NCBI RefSeq assembly: GCF_050908995.1
Contig: NC_135130.1
Coordinates: 10,037,001-10,101,000 of the forward strand
Source of the DNA: Andrena cerasifolii
Lineage: Eukaryota; Arthropoda; Insecta; Hymenoptera; Andrenidae
DNA length: 64,000 nt
Direction: 5' to 3'
Below, in pieces: positions 22,401 through 35,253 of this stretch; position 1 is the first letter of the stretch, and every line of letters begins with the position of its first letter. The notes under the pieces were generated by a model. That model ran no database searches. It saw only the letters and a list, made by a program, of their open reading frames with translations, and had not been told where the DNA came from. Both the position numbers and the translations under genes were made by a program.

Positions 22401-25400
22401 AACAAACCGATTTCCCTGGAATCGGATAAATTCGATATTTTATTATCCTGACGGGCTTCCCGAAGAACGCCTGGGCTTCGCAGTGTATAATTTCAGCGCA
22501 CGTATTTTCCGTACGTGATTCTTACGGGCTGAGCGTTAAACCTACGGTGGCCTGGTTTTATCTGAACGTACATTTCAGAGAACTATATGTGACGTGGAGC
22601 GCGGGCGGCCGGTAAATTTTATCTTCTGCAATTCAAGATTTCGGGAAATCGTGTTAGGTACGCTGATGCGTTTTTACCCTTCTCAGGATTCACCGGAGTG
22701 AATGCAGAATATTCTCCGCACATTATCGCAGCGTGTTTCCAAGTTCTCGCGCATAAATGCACGTATTACTATTATAATTACCACGCGCGCAATCGCTATT
22801 TAACCTGATAGAATAATGAAATGCTTATAAAGCCTTGTGGATTCTCCATAAGGCTGCCGTCGCATTTTTGTTATGGTCCGAATCGATCGAAGCGTCCCTT
22901 GCAAACAGGCGGACCCTAATGAAACTACTGCGGTCGATAAAAAGAACTTCTACATAGGTGACATCTCCAGGTACTCAGTGTAGACGAAATTTTGACGCAT
23001 AGCTGCCACATCTTCTGTTCACTCTGTCTCTGCCGCGCTGTTGCCACAGTGTTCTCTCTTTCTATCGCGAAGTCTTGAAGCAATACGGCACGAGAGCTGC
23101 GTCTAGCGTCAGAGCCTCGCTGAACTTAGCAATAATGAAAGATAGAGAGGTCCGGGAGTGTAGGAAAGAAAGATGGAAAGATACCAAACCTGACATAATT
23201 TTAATTATAATTGAAGTTATGTAGGCCTAGGGAATATCCAGCAGCTAATGCTTGACAAAAAAAGACGACTCATATCTCCTTTAGTTGATAATAATATCTC
23301 ACGAAAATTTAGAATAATATAGTTAAAAGATGTATCTTTTAGTAGAAAAACATTGTGTATGATTTTCGCTTATACTTTTCCCCCAAAAAATTCCTGAACT
23401 TGTGTGCTTTCTCTGGACCTCTAGGTGGGTGTAAGTCCGTAACTTACTCGTAATGTAGGGAATGTCTGAGCTGTCTTTAAGCTACATCTAGCGAAAAAAT
23501 GAACATTAAACAGAAGAATTCATAAAAGAATAATTCCCAAGGGATTTATTCTGCCGAAAAATATGTTGGGTGACGCGGCATGGTGCCCCTATCGATAAGC
23601 TCGCCGAATTCTCAGTGCAAAAGTTTCCATTAGAAATTGAAGCCCGGAAGGCGCGTATTAATCCTCGGTATTAATTTCGAATTAACGGAGTGTGCCTTTG
23701 GCGGCTGCATTAGGAAACGGGGTCTCCCTCAGCAGCAGCAGCGGCGAACACTCACGCAACCGTGGTTCTCGGAATATCGGCGAAGTTTCTGCGAAATGTC
23801 TTCCAGCAGCGGAACCAGAGCCCGTAAGTTCGACCTCACAGAAACCCGAGACTAGCGATAATTTGATATTAATGTGGAAAAGAAGGTAGTGTTCAGCCTC
23901 CCTATATCTGTTAACTTTGTGATATACATGCTGCACGAGGATTGCTGAATGTCCCACTTGACTCGAAAGACCAGCTAGCGGCTAGGGACTAACAGATGAC
24001 CCCCTTGTGTCAACAATTTAATTACATCTGAAGCTGCATCGCCCTTTTGGGGGGCTCTAAAGAAAGCCTCTGGATCGCCCGAAGCATTTTCCGGGAAAAA
24101 GATCCAGCCATTCTTCCCCCAGAAACAACTCTATCACTGAAACCTATGCGACCTACATACAGCGGATAAAAATCTATTGGCTCTCGTCTGCGTTCTACAT
24201 TCGCGTCTCACTGCGAGTCACAGCCCGGAACAATGCCTCCCGCGGCTTCCTTTTAATATTTCTCTTTTCCTTCCCCTCGTTCTCTCTCCTTCACACCCCC
24301 GGCCATTTTCTCCTGGAAATTTCGGGCGCCGCGCATTCCGCTCCGACGTGGAATCAGGTTGCGGGCCACTTGCGTTTGAATTAGTGGGTGCTGGTAGGCA
24401 ATCAGGTCCTTCGCCTTCATAATAGTTGTTACCGTCCCGTAGAATGGGCCGGTGGTACCATTTTTCAGTTGCAGCGAGCGCTGCCCGGCAGATTGAAGTT
24501 TCGACAGCTTCCTGTTGGGCGATACTTCAGCGACGAGTGATGTAAAAAATGAGAACGGTGTACGTAAAACAGCCTTTCCTCCAGCCGTTTAACCATACAT
24601 ATCAGCCGTATCTCATACCACGGTACAGTTCGTTTCACTGGACGCAACATTGGCTTTCCAATCTCGCAGAAATTTGTTACGCTCGATTCGATTTCTCGTT
24701 AGCTGAAGATTCAATCAGAGTGGCCGTAAATCCACTTTTATTACTTCAGGTAATTTTGCCGATTTATAGGTATTACGGACGAGCGGGTTAAAACAGTGTC
24801 GGTAGACTGTAGCTGGGCTTTCCCATTATTTCCGTATTAAATTGTTCGTTTCCTTCGAGCTGCGTTACGGCCCGAAGACGTCCCACATGCTGGATACTGT
24901 TGCCACACACGTGTTGCTGTCAAATCTAGCGCATCGCCCCCTACGAAAATGATTCGAGGAAGATCCGGGGTCGCTACTACAGTCGCACAGACACCGGACA
25001 CATGCACCATTATTATTGCCGACACGTTGTGAGTTATACGAGTTACACCTTGAAATTAAAGCCTCGACAAAAGCCGCAACTCGCTTAATCGCGTGTTGGC
25101 AGTCTCCTATCTCGCACGGCTTGCCAAGTTCGACGTCACAATGCACTCCCGTGCTCCTCTATTTTCCTCCGGGCGAACAGTGATTCTTGCCGGGCAAGAA
25201 ATTTCATTCTATGGACGTGCCGTCGTGAGAGGCAACCGTATTATGTTCCGCACGTTCTTCGCGAGTCATTTTGTAATGGTACGCGGTGGACTGGAATGTG
25301 AAAAATCCCTCGAAAGGGCGCCGCCGCTATCCGCCAGAAACGGGATTTCCTTCTCGCGCGCAGCTGTTCCAAATAAAGGGCGTGCACTCGCTTTTCGATT

Positions 25401-27508
25401 ACAACTATAATCACAGTCCGCGGGTACTTCAAGAGCGTACAGAAATGAAATGAGGGGAGAATGTATACACCGTGGCCGGGAATAAACGAATGGGAATTGA
25501 ATTCCCTTCAGCAGGCTGACAAAGAACCGTCAAAAATTCGGAGAAAGCTGACGGAACTCGCCGGGGAATAAAAGCGGTGCAGGTGCATAATTCTTTCACG
25601 ACCCAGCAACTTTTATGTTTTCAGAATTCCCGCGCAGCACTGCGGCCGGCTGACATGGGAAGCATTTTCGTAGCGCACACCATTGGTCACGACGGCATAC
25701 GAGAAACAAAGTTACGGCTGCGGCTCTCCCAGCGGTAAGCTGGGCCAAAAATGTTCCCCCCAGCGAGGCGCAGGATCGGCTCGCCCGTCGTGTCCCATTG
25801 TTTATTGCATTCCGGATGCGCTGCTCGTTAAAAAAGTTTCATCGCCATGAGTCACACCTCTGCAGACCGCCATTGTGCGCCCTCAGACCTGCCACGCTGC
25901 TGGAAAAGGCACGTTCAACAACGCCGTTCCCTCGCTTCTCCTACTTCGCTCAATCTTGTAATACGGAGTGTTCAGATTTTCGTCAGCTTTTCTTCAGTTC
26001 TTCAAAGTCAGCTGTTACGTATTCTAGACACTCGACACATAACCACGCCTGACAATTATTTATTAATGATTTATAAGACTGGTAATACAAAGTTAACCTA
26101 AAAGGTACGCGCAGCGACGGAGACTCACTTGAACTATTCGAAGTACGAGCGCTACAAGAGCGCGGCTCTCCTAACCTAAAAAACCTACTCGCGCGAGAGA
26201 TGGCGCTGCCCGATGCCAATGATCTTGGTGCGTATTTCGATACAGAACACTAGCTCGAGCAATACGTGACCCACGCTTCAAGCTTCGACGCGTTGAAGTC
26301 TCTCGGACCCGAAGAACCCGATGGCCCCGGTGCCATAAAGCACTGACATACATGGCGGAAAATTAATCGTTTCCCGACGCAGGGACGGGCCGTAAAATCG
26401 AAAAGTCGTTCCATCGCCGGTATTAGCCTGGCCTGACGTATTATTATGGAATCGCCGTCACGTGGCCGCCGATCGGACGATCGAAAACGCATCAAGGAAC
26501 TTCTCCCTGCCCGAAAGTTAAGTCGCTCCGACAACTTGGTAACAGCCACCCTGATCGGCTGTAATCCTAAAGACTTTCCAATATCTGATAGTCCAAGGGC
26601 CGTCTTGGGATCAGCGCCCTCTACTCAGTCTCTTCCCATCGCGTTGATCCAACAAAAGGACCAGCTAGACCTGCTCCCCCCCTTTTTTTTTTTTCATCGA
26701 TATTGCGTAACCAGATCTACTGCGCGCCAGCGAGCCTGATGAAAGCCGGCGAAATTAATTCAAGGAAATGCTATCGACGCGTGTATCATTCCAGCGATTC
26801 GATGATGGATGGATTAGGTATCGATCGACCTGCTTGCCACCGGCTCTTCTTCTCTAACGGCTTAAATTATATGCGGATTAACCCAAATTCGTCTGGAGAT
26901 TGAGCTGCCTGTCGATTTTTTCCTTGATTGTTTCCACGAAGATGGGATTGGCTGATACGCTCCACGAAAATGCTTGGACGTCCCGGAAAATATACCGACA
27001 AATCCATACGGGATGAACACAACGGCGGCGATATCCGAAATCCAGTTATTGTCAAGCACATATTGAGGAGCCTCGGAAATGAACGCATTCACAAGAAGGA
27101 CCCGGACTCACCGCCCTCAGCTCTGATTTCCACTAGTTCCGCCTCAATTCACCCGACTGTATCTTTAACAAACGATGTACCTAGCTGGAACATCCCTCAC
27201 TCTGCACCCGACACTTCTGACAAGCCGTTCAGACAGGTCTTGCTCCGGATTTCGAAATGCAGTCTATTGCATGCGTTCGAAGCGTCTTTGTACCGACGTT
27301 GAGGTGGCAATACATTATCACTCAAGCCGAACGTACCTCTCTGCGTTGCAATTTTTAATAAACGATTTCCGCCGCAGTTTCAAAGCGGTGCTCGCAAAGG
27401 CAGCCCACGCCTATTTTAGAAACGTTTTGGGCTAACAAGGGATTAATCGAACCAGCACTAGCCGAGTTTGACGAGCCCTGCAGATTTGCAGAATAGTGAA
27501 AAAATATT
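19427..27508. other. Eight kilobases of unique non-coding DNA
   Basis: No credible gene, RNA or repeat pair was identified. The longest frame is 149 codons (19515-19964, plus; no family recognised). An AT-rich island at about 23200-23560 looks like old transposon debris but has no visible terminal repeats. A C-run/T-run lies at about 26677-26696. GC-rich and AT-rich tracts alternate, as expected of intergenic or intronic DNA. Confidence 0.4.
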
Positions 27509-27702
27509 TGGGGTGAAAACCGCCTTAAAAATGGGGGGTCGAAAACATGTTTTCTGAAATTTTCTAAAAATTGAGCGGAGGGCTGGATTCGTCTGTAAAA
27601 GACTTACAGTTCAAACAAAAATTTGTCCTGCACCTAATACTTCTCGAGATATTCCAGAAAATATGTTTACGACCCCCAACTTTAGGGGCGGTTTTCACCC
27701 CT
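27509..27702. mobile_element. Foldback element with GGGGTGAAAACCGCC arms
   Basis: The left arm 27509-27562 is the imperfect reverse complement of 27650-27702. GGGGTGAAAACCGCC faces GGCGGTTTTCACCCC, and GGGGGTCG-AAACAT faces ATGTTT-CGACCCCC. The interior is non-coding. The right-hand part, continuing to about 27741, also matches 40814-40873, so the element or its parent extends beyond the palindrome. Confidence 0.7.
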
Positions 27703-28587
27703 TCAACATGGACAATTGCCGATAACAAAAAATACGCGTTAAATATTTTTCATTTCGAATTTCTTTTCTGAGAACTACTTCTTACCAAAGGGTTCGATAT
27801 GTTCCCTGGTAAGATAATTCCAGAAATCTGTAGGGATCGTTGGAAAGCTAGAGATAAGAAATGGCGATAACGAGGCTTGTAGAATGCTACGGGTGATCCT
27901 CCGCAAAGTGATAGTTGTCGGAAAAGGGAATCACCTGGATCAGGGAGATCAATGGGCAGCTTGGGAACCGGTAGTTTTGAAACAATAATCGATAGCGTGC
28001 TTTAGGGTTGCTGATAGAAACTGCAAGGTTAGTTCGTGGACAAAGTTCTCGTGAAGAGTTCCGCGATTGCTTCCGCGAGAGAGTGAAAGCATTAAACTTG
28101 GACTAAACGTGATCGCAGGCATGCGCGGTTCGTTTTCAACGAGATTATATTTGAATTTTAATGCCAACTTCGTCTTGGACCCTCCAGGACGGGATGCTGG
28201 GCCGATTGGGCGAGTTTGATGCATTTATTCATGTTTGTATTTATGGTCTGGCGCTCCGATGCGGCGTCGGAGCCGCGTACAACTTTACGACCCCTGAATT
28301 CGCCGGGAATAAATTTTCAGCGGGACGCTCTCCCCTTCTTGTCCCCGGCTGCGATATGGCCGCGACTAAGGCGACTGGACGATCGGCAACCAGTTTCGTC
28401 GTGGATCAGAAATACGGAACATTGATCGAAGTGTTTTATGGCGCAAGAATATGTCGTAATACGTTTTATTGCCCTGCATTCCATGGGAGTAGAGAAAATG
28501 TGCCGTTATTCGCATAATGGACATTTTCCGAATCTGTATCAATTACCTGGTCCTAAATTTATTCTGGCGGATCAATTAAAATATTTT
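27703..28587. other. Unique non-coding DNA, nothing recognised
   Basis: The first 40 bases still match the 40.8 kb repeat fragment. The remainder holds only a motif-free 118-codon frame (28161-28517) overlapping others. Confidence 0.4.
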
Positions 28588-28603
28588 AATAATAATAATA
28601 ATA
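28588..28603 (+). repeat. (AAT)n microsatellite
   Basis: About five AAT units, just upstream of the Helitron-like repeat copy. Confidence 0.85.
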
Positions 28604-28621
28604 AAACGTCTTTATTACACC

Positions 28622-28821
28622 ATCTTAATATATACAGCAGAAAGCTTCTATATGTTTGTGTGTTTGTCTGTCGCCTAAAAACATTCGAACGATAAACTCT
28701 GAAATCACGAAATGTGCCACAGCTCATTATGCCTGACTAATCCAGATGAATGTTACCATTTTCACAAAAAAAACTAAAATTTTTTTTTTATGAAATCAGA
28801 ATCTAAATTTCGGGCGAAGCA
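28622..28821 (+). mobile_element. Helitron-like dispersed repeat, copy 2 of 3 (3' end lost)
   Basis: Matches 63702-63912 through ATCTTAATA, GCTTCTATATGTTTG, TCGCCTAAAAAC, TTCGAACGATAAA, GCCTGACTAATCCA and AATCAGAATCTAAATTTCG. Similarity stops at GGGCGAAGC, before a CTAG end. Non-coding. Confidence 0.7.
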
Positions 28822-31800
28822 ATAAAACAAAAAAAATAATAGAAATATAAATGACGGAATAGGAGAGGCGAGGCGTGGCTGCTATTAGACTGTTCTATCA
28901 TGAGACAAAAATCACAGCAACAACTAAATGTAAATCTGCAATGGAAATAGTCTTGGAAGCTTGTTTCATGAGAGTCTAATTTCACGAGGCTAATGATAAA
29001 ATAATTAAAAAATAATAAAACACTGAAATAATTATCTCAGGAGATTAAATATTTTTGTCTCATCGTGGATTTCACCTGAGACAGAGAAGGAGAAAGAACG
29101 ACGAAAAGGAGGAAAGGAATTAAGGGTCGGGGTGAATGTAGAAATACAGACGTTATTTTCTCCGCGCTTTACTCGAAAATTTCGAAGGTAACGCCCCCAG
29201 AAAATCAAAGTCGCATTTCCCAAAGGGAAAGTCAATTTCTGCTTTGTCTTTGCTTTATAAATGCCGGCTGAATCTTGGCCTCTTTCCACCACAGGATTTT
29301 CCTGGCTGTCCAAACTTGTAAAGGTTCCCCCAACTGTAATCTTTCCACGGGATCGGACAGTTAATCCGATATTTCGTCCCTTTTCGTCGACTCCGGCGTC
29401 GATCTGCCGTTCTTGCTGACATATTTCACCCCCAGTCGTGGGAGAACACGAATTCGTTTACGGAAAATACCCGAGCAGCTCCATTTACAATACAACCGGG
29501 GAGCTAAGAAATACGCGGACCAAAGAACCATCAATTAAAGTCCCGGTGCTCTTCCATCGTTTTGAAATAATGGAAAGACCAGAAAGCAGGCGAGCTCTCG
29601 AAGTGGGCGAAAGCTCAACAGCCCTCTGCAAGCATCAAACCCAGATGAAGCAAGAGTGGAGATCATGAACCGTAACTGTCCAAGAACAGCATTCCGCAAA
29701 ATAATCCCTCCAAGTGAACTTCAGTCAGCTTTTCTCACCCAATCTTTTCTGCGCAATGCGATGAGTTTATCAAAACCCGTGTGTCCCACGAAGCCACGCA
29801 AACAACGGTCCAGCCGCTCGGCAACACCCTCATCACAGACGGTGCACTCGAGTCTCGCATAAAATCTCGATTCTGATTATACAATATGTCAGCGCGTTGG
29901 CCTTCCACGATCGCTCGCTGAATTTATGCTCAGTCCTTCGTTCCGAGTCTCCCCTGGTTAGATACCGCCTGTATCTTCCACCAGAGACCCCCGAAGTACG
30001 AACCCTCGTCATCCGAGATCCGATAGCAGGGTTGAAAGTTCGAATCTAGGCGCACACAAACCGCCAGGAAGACGTGACATGTTGTACCTGGGGGCAAACT
30101 CAACCTGGCGGGATGTATTCGCATGAGAACGCATCTCGCGATCGCTTATAATAGGGAGATAGAGCTGCATATTAGTTGGAACACGCTCAGGACACGCCCC
30201 CCCGGCAATTTGCGATGGGACATATTTAACGACGAGTTTGGGGAGTAAACCAGGCAAACAGTGTCATTTGCGGTTGGAAGGGAAGACTTCGGGTTAAGGA
30301 CAGCATAGTAGGATGAGCTCTCTGTAGATCGGGGATATCCGTTGAACAGTTATCGATGGGGTGTGTAGGTATTTATACCACAGGTGGTTGAAGATTCCAA
30401 AAGCATTTGGTGTGTTTTTATTATTCCAAGTGATTTCAGTAGGTACTCGCAATTCACAGAGTGGCTTCCACTCGAGGTTCCTGAACGATCTGGCACCAGC
30501 GAGACACCTCAAGCTCGCCGCGTTCGCTAAGCCTGGCTGAGGACAAGTCCCCAGGCTCTGGGGTAGCTCTCCTACAGCAGAAACTCCGTCTAAACGCGTA
30601 TGCAACCGCACTTCGAAGTTACGTAGTTGAATTACAAGTCAGCGCCGAAAGGGAACCTCCCAACGAATTCAGGAAAGTGAAACAGTGCTGCGGAGCCCCG
30701 TGATTCATTTACCGAAGACTCGTTCAAAACACCGGATAAGCAGAAGAGGAAGCTTCATCGAAACGAGCAACAGATTTGCAAAAGTTTGTCCGGCCAGAAC
30801 AACTCGCGCCGAACCGTATTATCGAGTTTTCCCTTGAAAAGGTATCTCGTTATAATTCGATAAGGGTTCCATTCGAAACCGGCCGCGGCTAATGGGGAAG
30901 AGAAGCGATGGAAAGTGGCCGAGATGGGCGAGCGGAGGTGAGACTCTCAAGTAAACCGGTGGACCAACTGAAAACTTTTCGACCGTCGAGTTGATAGGGC
31001 GAACTTCCTCGACCCTTCCGTCGCCCTCGTTCCGATAATTAAGTTAGAAAAATGTGGTCTACCATCGTCGAACTCGCACGGAAACTCCGCGTTGCCCCTT
31101 AACTCGGCCCGTCCCTTACCTTCCCCACGCGTGACATCTTACTCCCCGAGAGCAGGTTAACTTTAAACTTGAATTTAGTTCGAGAGCGACCCTGTGCACC
31201 TCGTTGACTCCTCCGTGACTTCTGCCGGAAAGTTCTTTTGTCGCGCGATCATTTCGCTTCACGGTTCTGTCCTTACGAGCCGTTATCCCTGTATATTTCA
31301 ACCTGCTGTGTCCCTTGTTGTACACGCTGTTGGGGGAGCTATAACGGTGGTCCCCAGTCTTACCGATGGGATACTCCAAGTTCCTTCATGCTTCTTTTCG
31401 AAATTTCAAAAATAGATAGGTAACAAATTCTCACAAAAAAATTCACTCACTGTCAAGAATTATATTTGAAAATAATCATTTGCAATTAAATATGAAGGGC
31501 GGCAAATATTTTTGCCCGGAGAGCTATATCGAGCTCCGGCTAGAACACCGGTACTTCAGCAGGGCTAAACCGTGAGCCTCAGTCTCTGCCAACGGTGGAC
31601 CCGCGACTCATCGCATTGTTCCTTGAACCAAGCGACCCGTTTGCACAAATAGAGGCAGCCAGCGGCAGCGCGCCGTGTCCATGTCTGCCTTCTTTTTTTC
31701 ACTTTCTCTTTGCCTTCTTAGGGCCTCCATTCCAACGGGATGCTTGGCCGAGTTGCTCCCTCTGTCGGCGCGATCTTTCGCGTATATTCAAGCTTCCATA

Positions 31801-34800
31801 TCGGGCGAGGGACGATCGCCGGCGGCTGCCCGTGTCATCCCGTGATTAATCGATGATAGGCGCACGTGTATATTACGGTGAAATCGTACAAAAACGTCGT
31901 AGCGGTACATGCAACCGCTTCTCTGCAAAGGAAACGCCTCGGCAACGGCGACCCCCGTTTGCCAACCGATCGTATTTGCACTTCTGTCCGATATTTATTA
32001 CGCCCCGATACGGGAAAGGAGGCTGTGTGATTGGTGCAGCTTTTTACGCTATTGCGTAACTTAAACAAGCATATCGGTTTCCACTTCGATCATGAAAATT
32101 ACATAATTAATGTCCCAGCCCACTTCTCGGAGATTTATTTCAGCAACTGTATCACACGGACAGCACTTTCGCAATTTTTCAATTTCAGCAAGCTGTATCG
32201 CGCCCCTTCGGCGGCACGGTCACGATGGTGGACGTGAAATTTTGAAACTACTGCTGCGCAGAAGTAATTGGATATCGTAATCTCGTTATACTTTGCCGGC
32301 TAGAAGGCTCGTATAAAATGTCGGGCCGAGTTTCTAAACGAGATTAGCCTGCAGATCACTGCGCACCGGAAGTCCGCGGAGTTCGACTATCAACTACCGT
32401 CGCCCCAGGTACTAACAAATTCTGACGTTATAATAAAAGGCACCGCTATCGAACTTGCAGTAGGAATTCTATATCTGGCCCATTCGTTACCGCTGCGAGG
32501 AAACTTTCTACAACTTTCGTCTATACGGTATTATTTTGCAAACTGTGCTCTCTTCCTACTGCGAGAGAGAGGGGGTCGCTGATTGTAGTACGATTTCAAG
32601 TCGGAGAAGCTTAATTCTCTCACAGAATTTCGAAGAATATTCTTCCAATTCAAGCTAATCAATTTTTTATCTTTAAGCATAGAAATTTGACGAAGTCCAG
32701 GGAAGCGTTACTGGCAGAGAACACTGAGGACACCAGGCACATTCGTAATTGTTCCGACACTAAGTTATATGGGCCCCTGGACACTCGCCCCAGCTTTCGT
32801 GGCTCCAAGAGGACCGTAGCCTCCTTCGCAAATGCTCCAAATCTCGTAGCATTGAAGCTCCCAAACGGATGAACCTGAGGCATGTTTGCAATCTGTTCGC
32901 GGGAGCAGATTCTCTCGATTACAGTCATACTCTCTCCGCAGACCTCGTACTGTGCTACGCTGGCCCGAAGACTTAAACATTGGATATGCTGCTTACAATT
33001 GTCGAAGTCGAGTGGCACGAAGACGTGGCACGGTTATATGAAATCTTATTCAGCTTTGCTGGCTTTGTTGCGCACCCTGCCGAGCTGCATCTCATTTATC
33101 TTCTGTTATGTATTCAGTCCGCCATGGAACTTTATTGCGTTTCCTGGTCCTTTGTAATTTGCAAACAGCAGTATTGACAAAAATGAGATCCATTCAAGCG
33201 TCCTGATTTTATCTTCCCTGGGAAGGAATCTGGACGTACTGCTCCTGACTCGAAAGCACTGATCGCAGCTGAAAATGCTCGCAAGTCCTTGTGGGTGTCT
33301 GATTAAAATCACAGACTGCGTTGCTGAATTTGCGGCGTAAATTCGCGACAATTGCCGCAGAATTCTTAACAATAAATTCCTAAGTGCACCGAGTTCCATT
33401 TTCATCTCGTAATGGCCGACATTGAATCACGGTCAGAAGGCGCTTAATACAACAGGACAACGCTCAACGAAGACAATTGCATCGCTGTACTACCGGCGAA
33501 AGCGGACCGTTTTTCGTTGATTGAATTAAAAGTTGCACCCTGCCTCTTGTGTTCCCAACTTTCCTCGTATTTCACAAAATTGCCGCTCTCTGCACTTCAT
33601 GACAGATTCATCTCGAGTGGATCCGATTGTTTTCATTTCGCTAGAATCAGGTCGATCTCATTGCAGAAGAGTGCGAAAGGATTCTGCGCTCTCCGAGCCA
33701 CCGGGAGATGGAGAACGAAGATAAAAATATATGATAAATACATACGAAGGGTAAGGGGGTAAACTGGGAATGTCACGAAACAGCTCCGCCGAGAAAATTA
33801 AGCGGGGTGACCACTGTAAAAAATCGAAGAAATCGATTATTTCTTTTTCACATTTTCCGAGAGACGCGCGTTTCAAGAATGCTCTCTCCAAATTTTACGA
33901 AGAAATTCGCAGAATTGGCGGTGATACGGTATTTTCCGCGAAGGGGTGTCAAGCGCGCGACTGAACCGAGCGGAACTTTGTACGCGTTGTTCTCAGAACG
34001 ACATTTTTCGACCGCGTTGACAGTATACAGAGAAAACTATACATGCAATTGATACGAGCAAGGGCATTTATTGTGCGAAAAACCCGCCTCTATTCTGTGA
34101 TGATCAGTTTTTTTTTTAATTAACAATAACGTTTTTCTGTGGTCCGCCATTTTGTTATTTTTTGCGATATCGACTTTTTATATCGTCGCGTAATAGACGT
34201 AGGCTTCTAGTTCCTAAATATTTTTGTCTTTTCGAATTCAGATTAACCGTATGGCTAGGGCACTCTCAACGCCACAGGCATGATTTTGCCGTAGCGCACA
34301 TTTTGACGAAGAGTATATTGAAAACGGATTTACGAATTTGATTGAAATTTTTTTTTTCTACCCTTCAATATGTACATAGTAACTGTAGCTAAGCAATACG
34401 TCGATTTACTTGCGTTGTTTGGTTGAAAAAAAATCCCGAAAACACCCTTACGTTTTGTTCCAGTGCAGAGGGGACATTTGCCCCTTTGTGACCTTTTGTG
34501 ATTCGCCAGTTCCGTAGTCCCAGTTTCCACCAACAAATATAAATCGCAAAATCGCGAAAAATTCACATTCCTCGTTTTTCTTCCCTTACCCTTTCATATT
34601 AGCTATTGTCCTAATCGAAACGAGCGTAGAAATTCCGCCCCTCTGTGTAACAACTCATCGCCATGTTCCAGTTCGTGAATAAATTTCGACAAGCCTTGCT
34701 GCTCCTGCCAGCCCGGTGAAATAGGGGTGGAAATTTTTTACCAGTACGCGTACAAGCGATGTTCCTTAGTTGGTTACTGTTGAACAGTGCAAAAAGCATT

Positions 34801-35160
34801 TTTTCGATTCATTAATCTTTCTTGTCCGCACTGATGATAGTTCGCCCGCATTCTATGTTCTCCTTTCCGCGCGAGCACCCCCCAAGAACTGATTATTCCC
34901 GACTAGAACGGGCGAAATATATTACTTATCTTCACGCCACGGATTGCCACATTCCATAATTCTTCCCCGCCGCGACAGCGACATATTTTCACGGCGCTTC
35001 TGTTACGTCCGCAGGAAATCCCTGCGCCCCTTCAACGAAATTGTAGGCTCGGATAATAAGTCCACCAGTCGACGCTGCCATTGGGCATGGAGGGAGGGTG
35101 GGCTGCCTATTTAGCACAGCCGAATGGCACGTTCAACGACAAAAAGAACATCCATGGCGA
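28822..35160. other. Unique non-coding DNA; possible element fragment near 34.1-34.5 kb
   Basis: Frames up to 119 codons (32659-33018, minus) show no motif. At about 34430-34465 the sequence AAAAAAAATCCCGAAAA followed by a run toward TTTTG resembles the right-arm end of the 781-1522 foldback, and the surrounding AT-rich stretch (34080-34450) looks transposon-derived, but no paired arm was established. Confidence 0.4.
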
Positions 35161-35162
35161 TA

Positions 35163-35251
35163 CAGTAAATTCTCGTTATAAGCTCGATGCTCGAGGCTGG
35201 CGGCGAGCTTACAACGCATAGTCGAAATGAGCTTATAACGAGAATTTACTG
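35163..35251. mobile_element. 89 bp MITE with 23 bp perfect terminal inverted repeats, flanked by TA
   Basis: Begins CAGTAAATTCTCGTTATA and ends with the exact reverse complement. The inverted repeats are 23 bp and identical. TA dinucleotides flank both sides (35161-35162 and 35252-35253), the target duplication of Tc1/mariner-type elements. The CAGT start and TCGTTATAAG wording recall pogo/Tigger-like ends, which is inference. The 43 bp interior is unique and non-coding. Confidence 0.85.
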
Positions 35252-35253
35252 TA

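Noticed and set aside
30001..30060. tRNA-like B box (AGTTCGAATCT at about 30037)
   Set aside because: No matching A box, acceptor stem or cloverleaf could be built from the surrounding bases.
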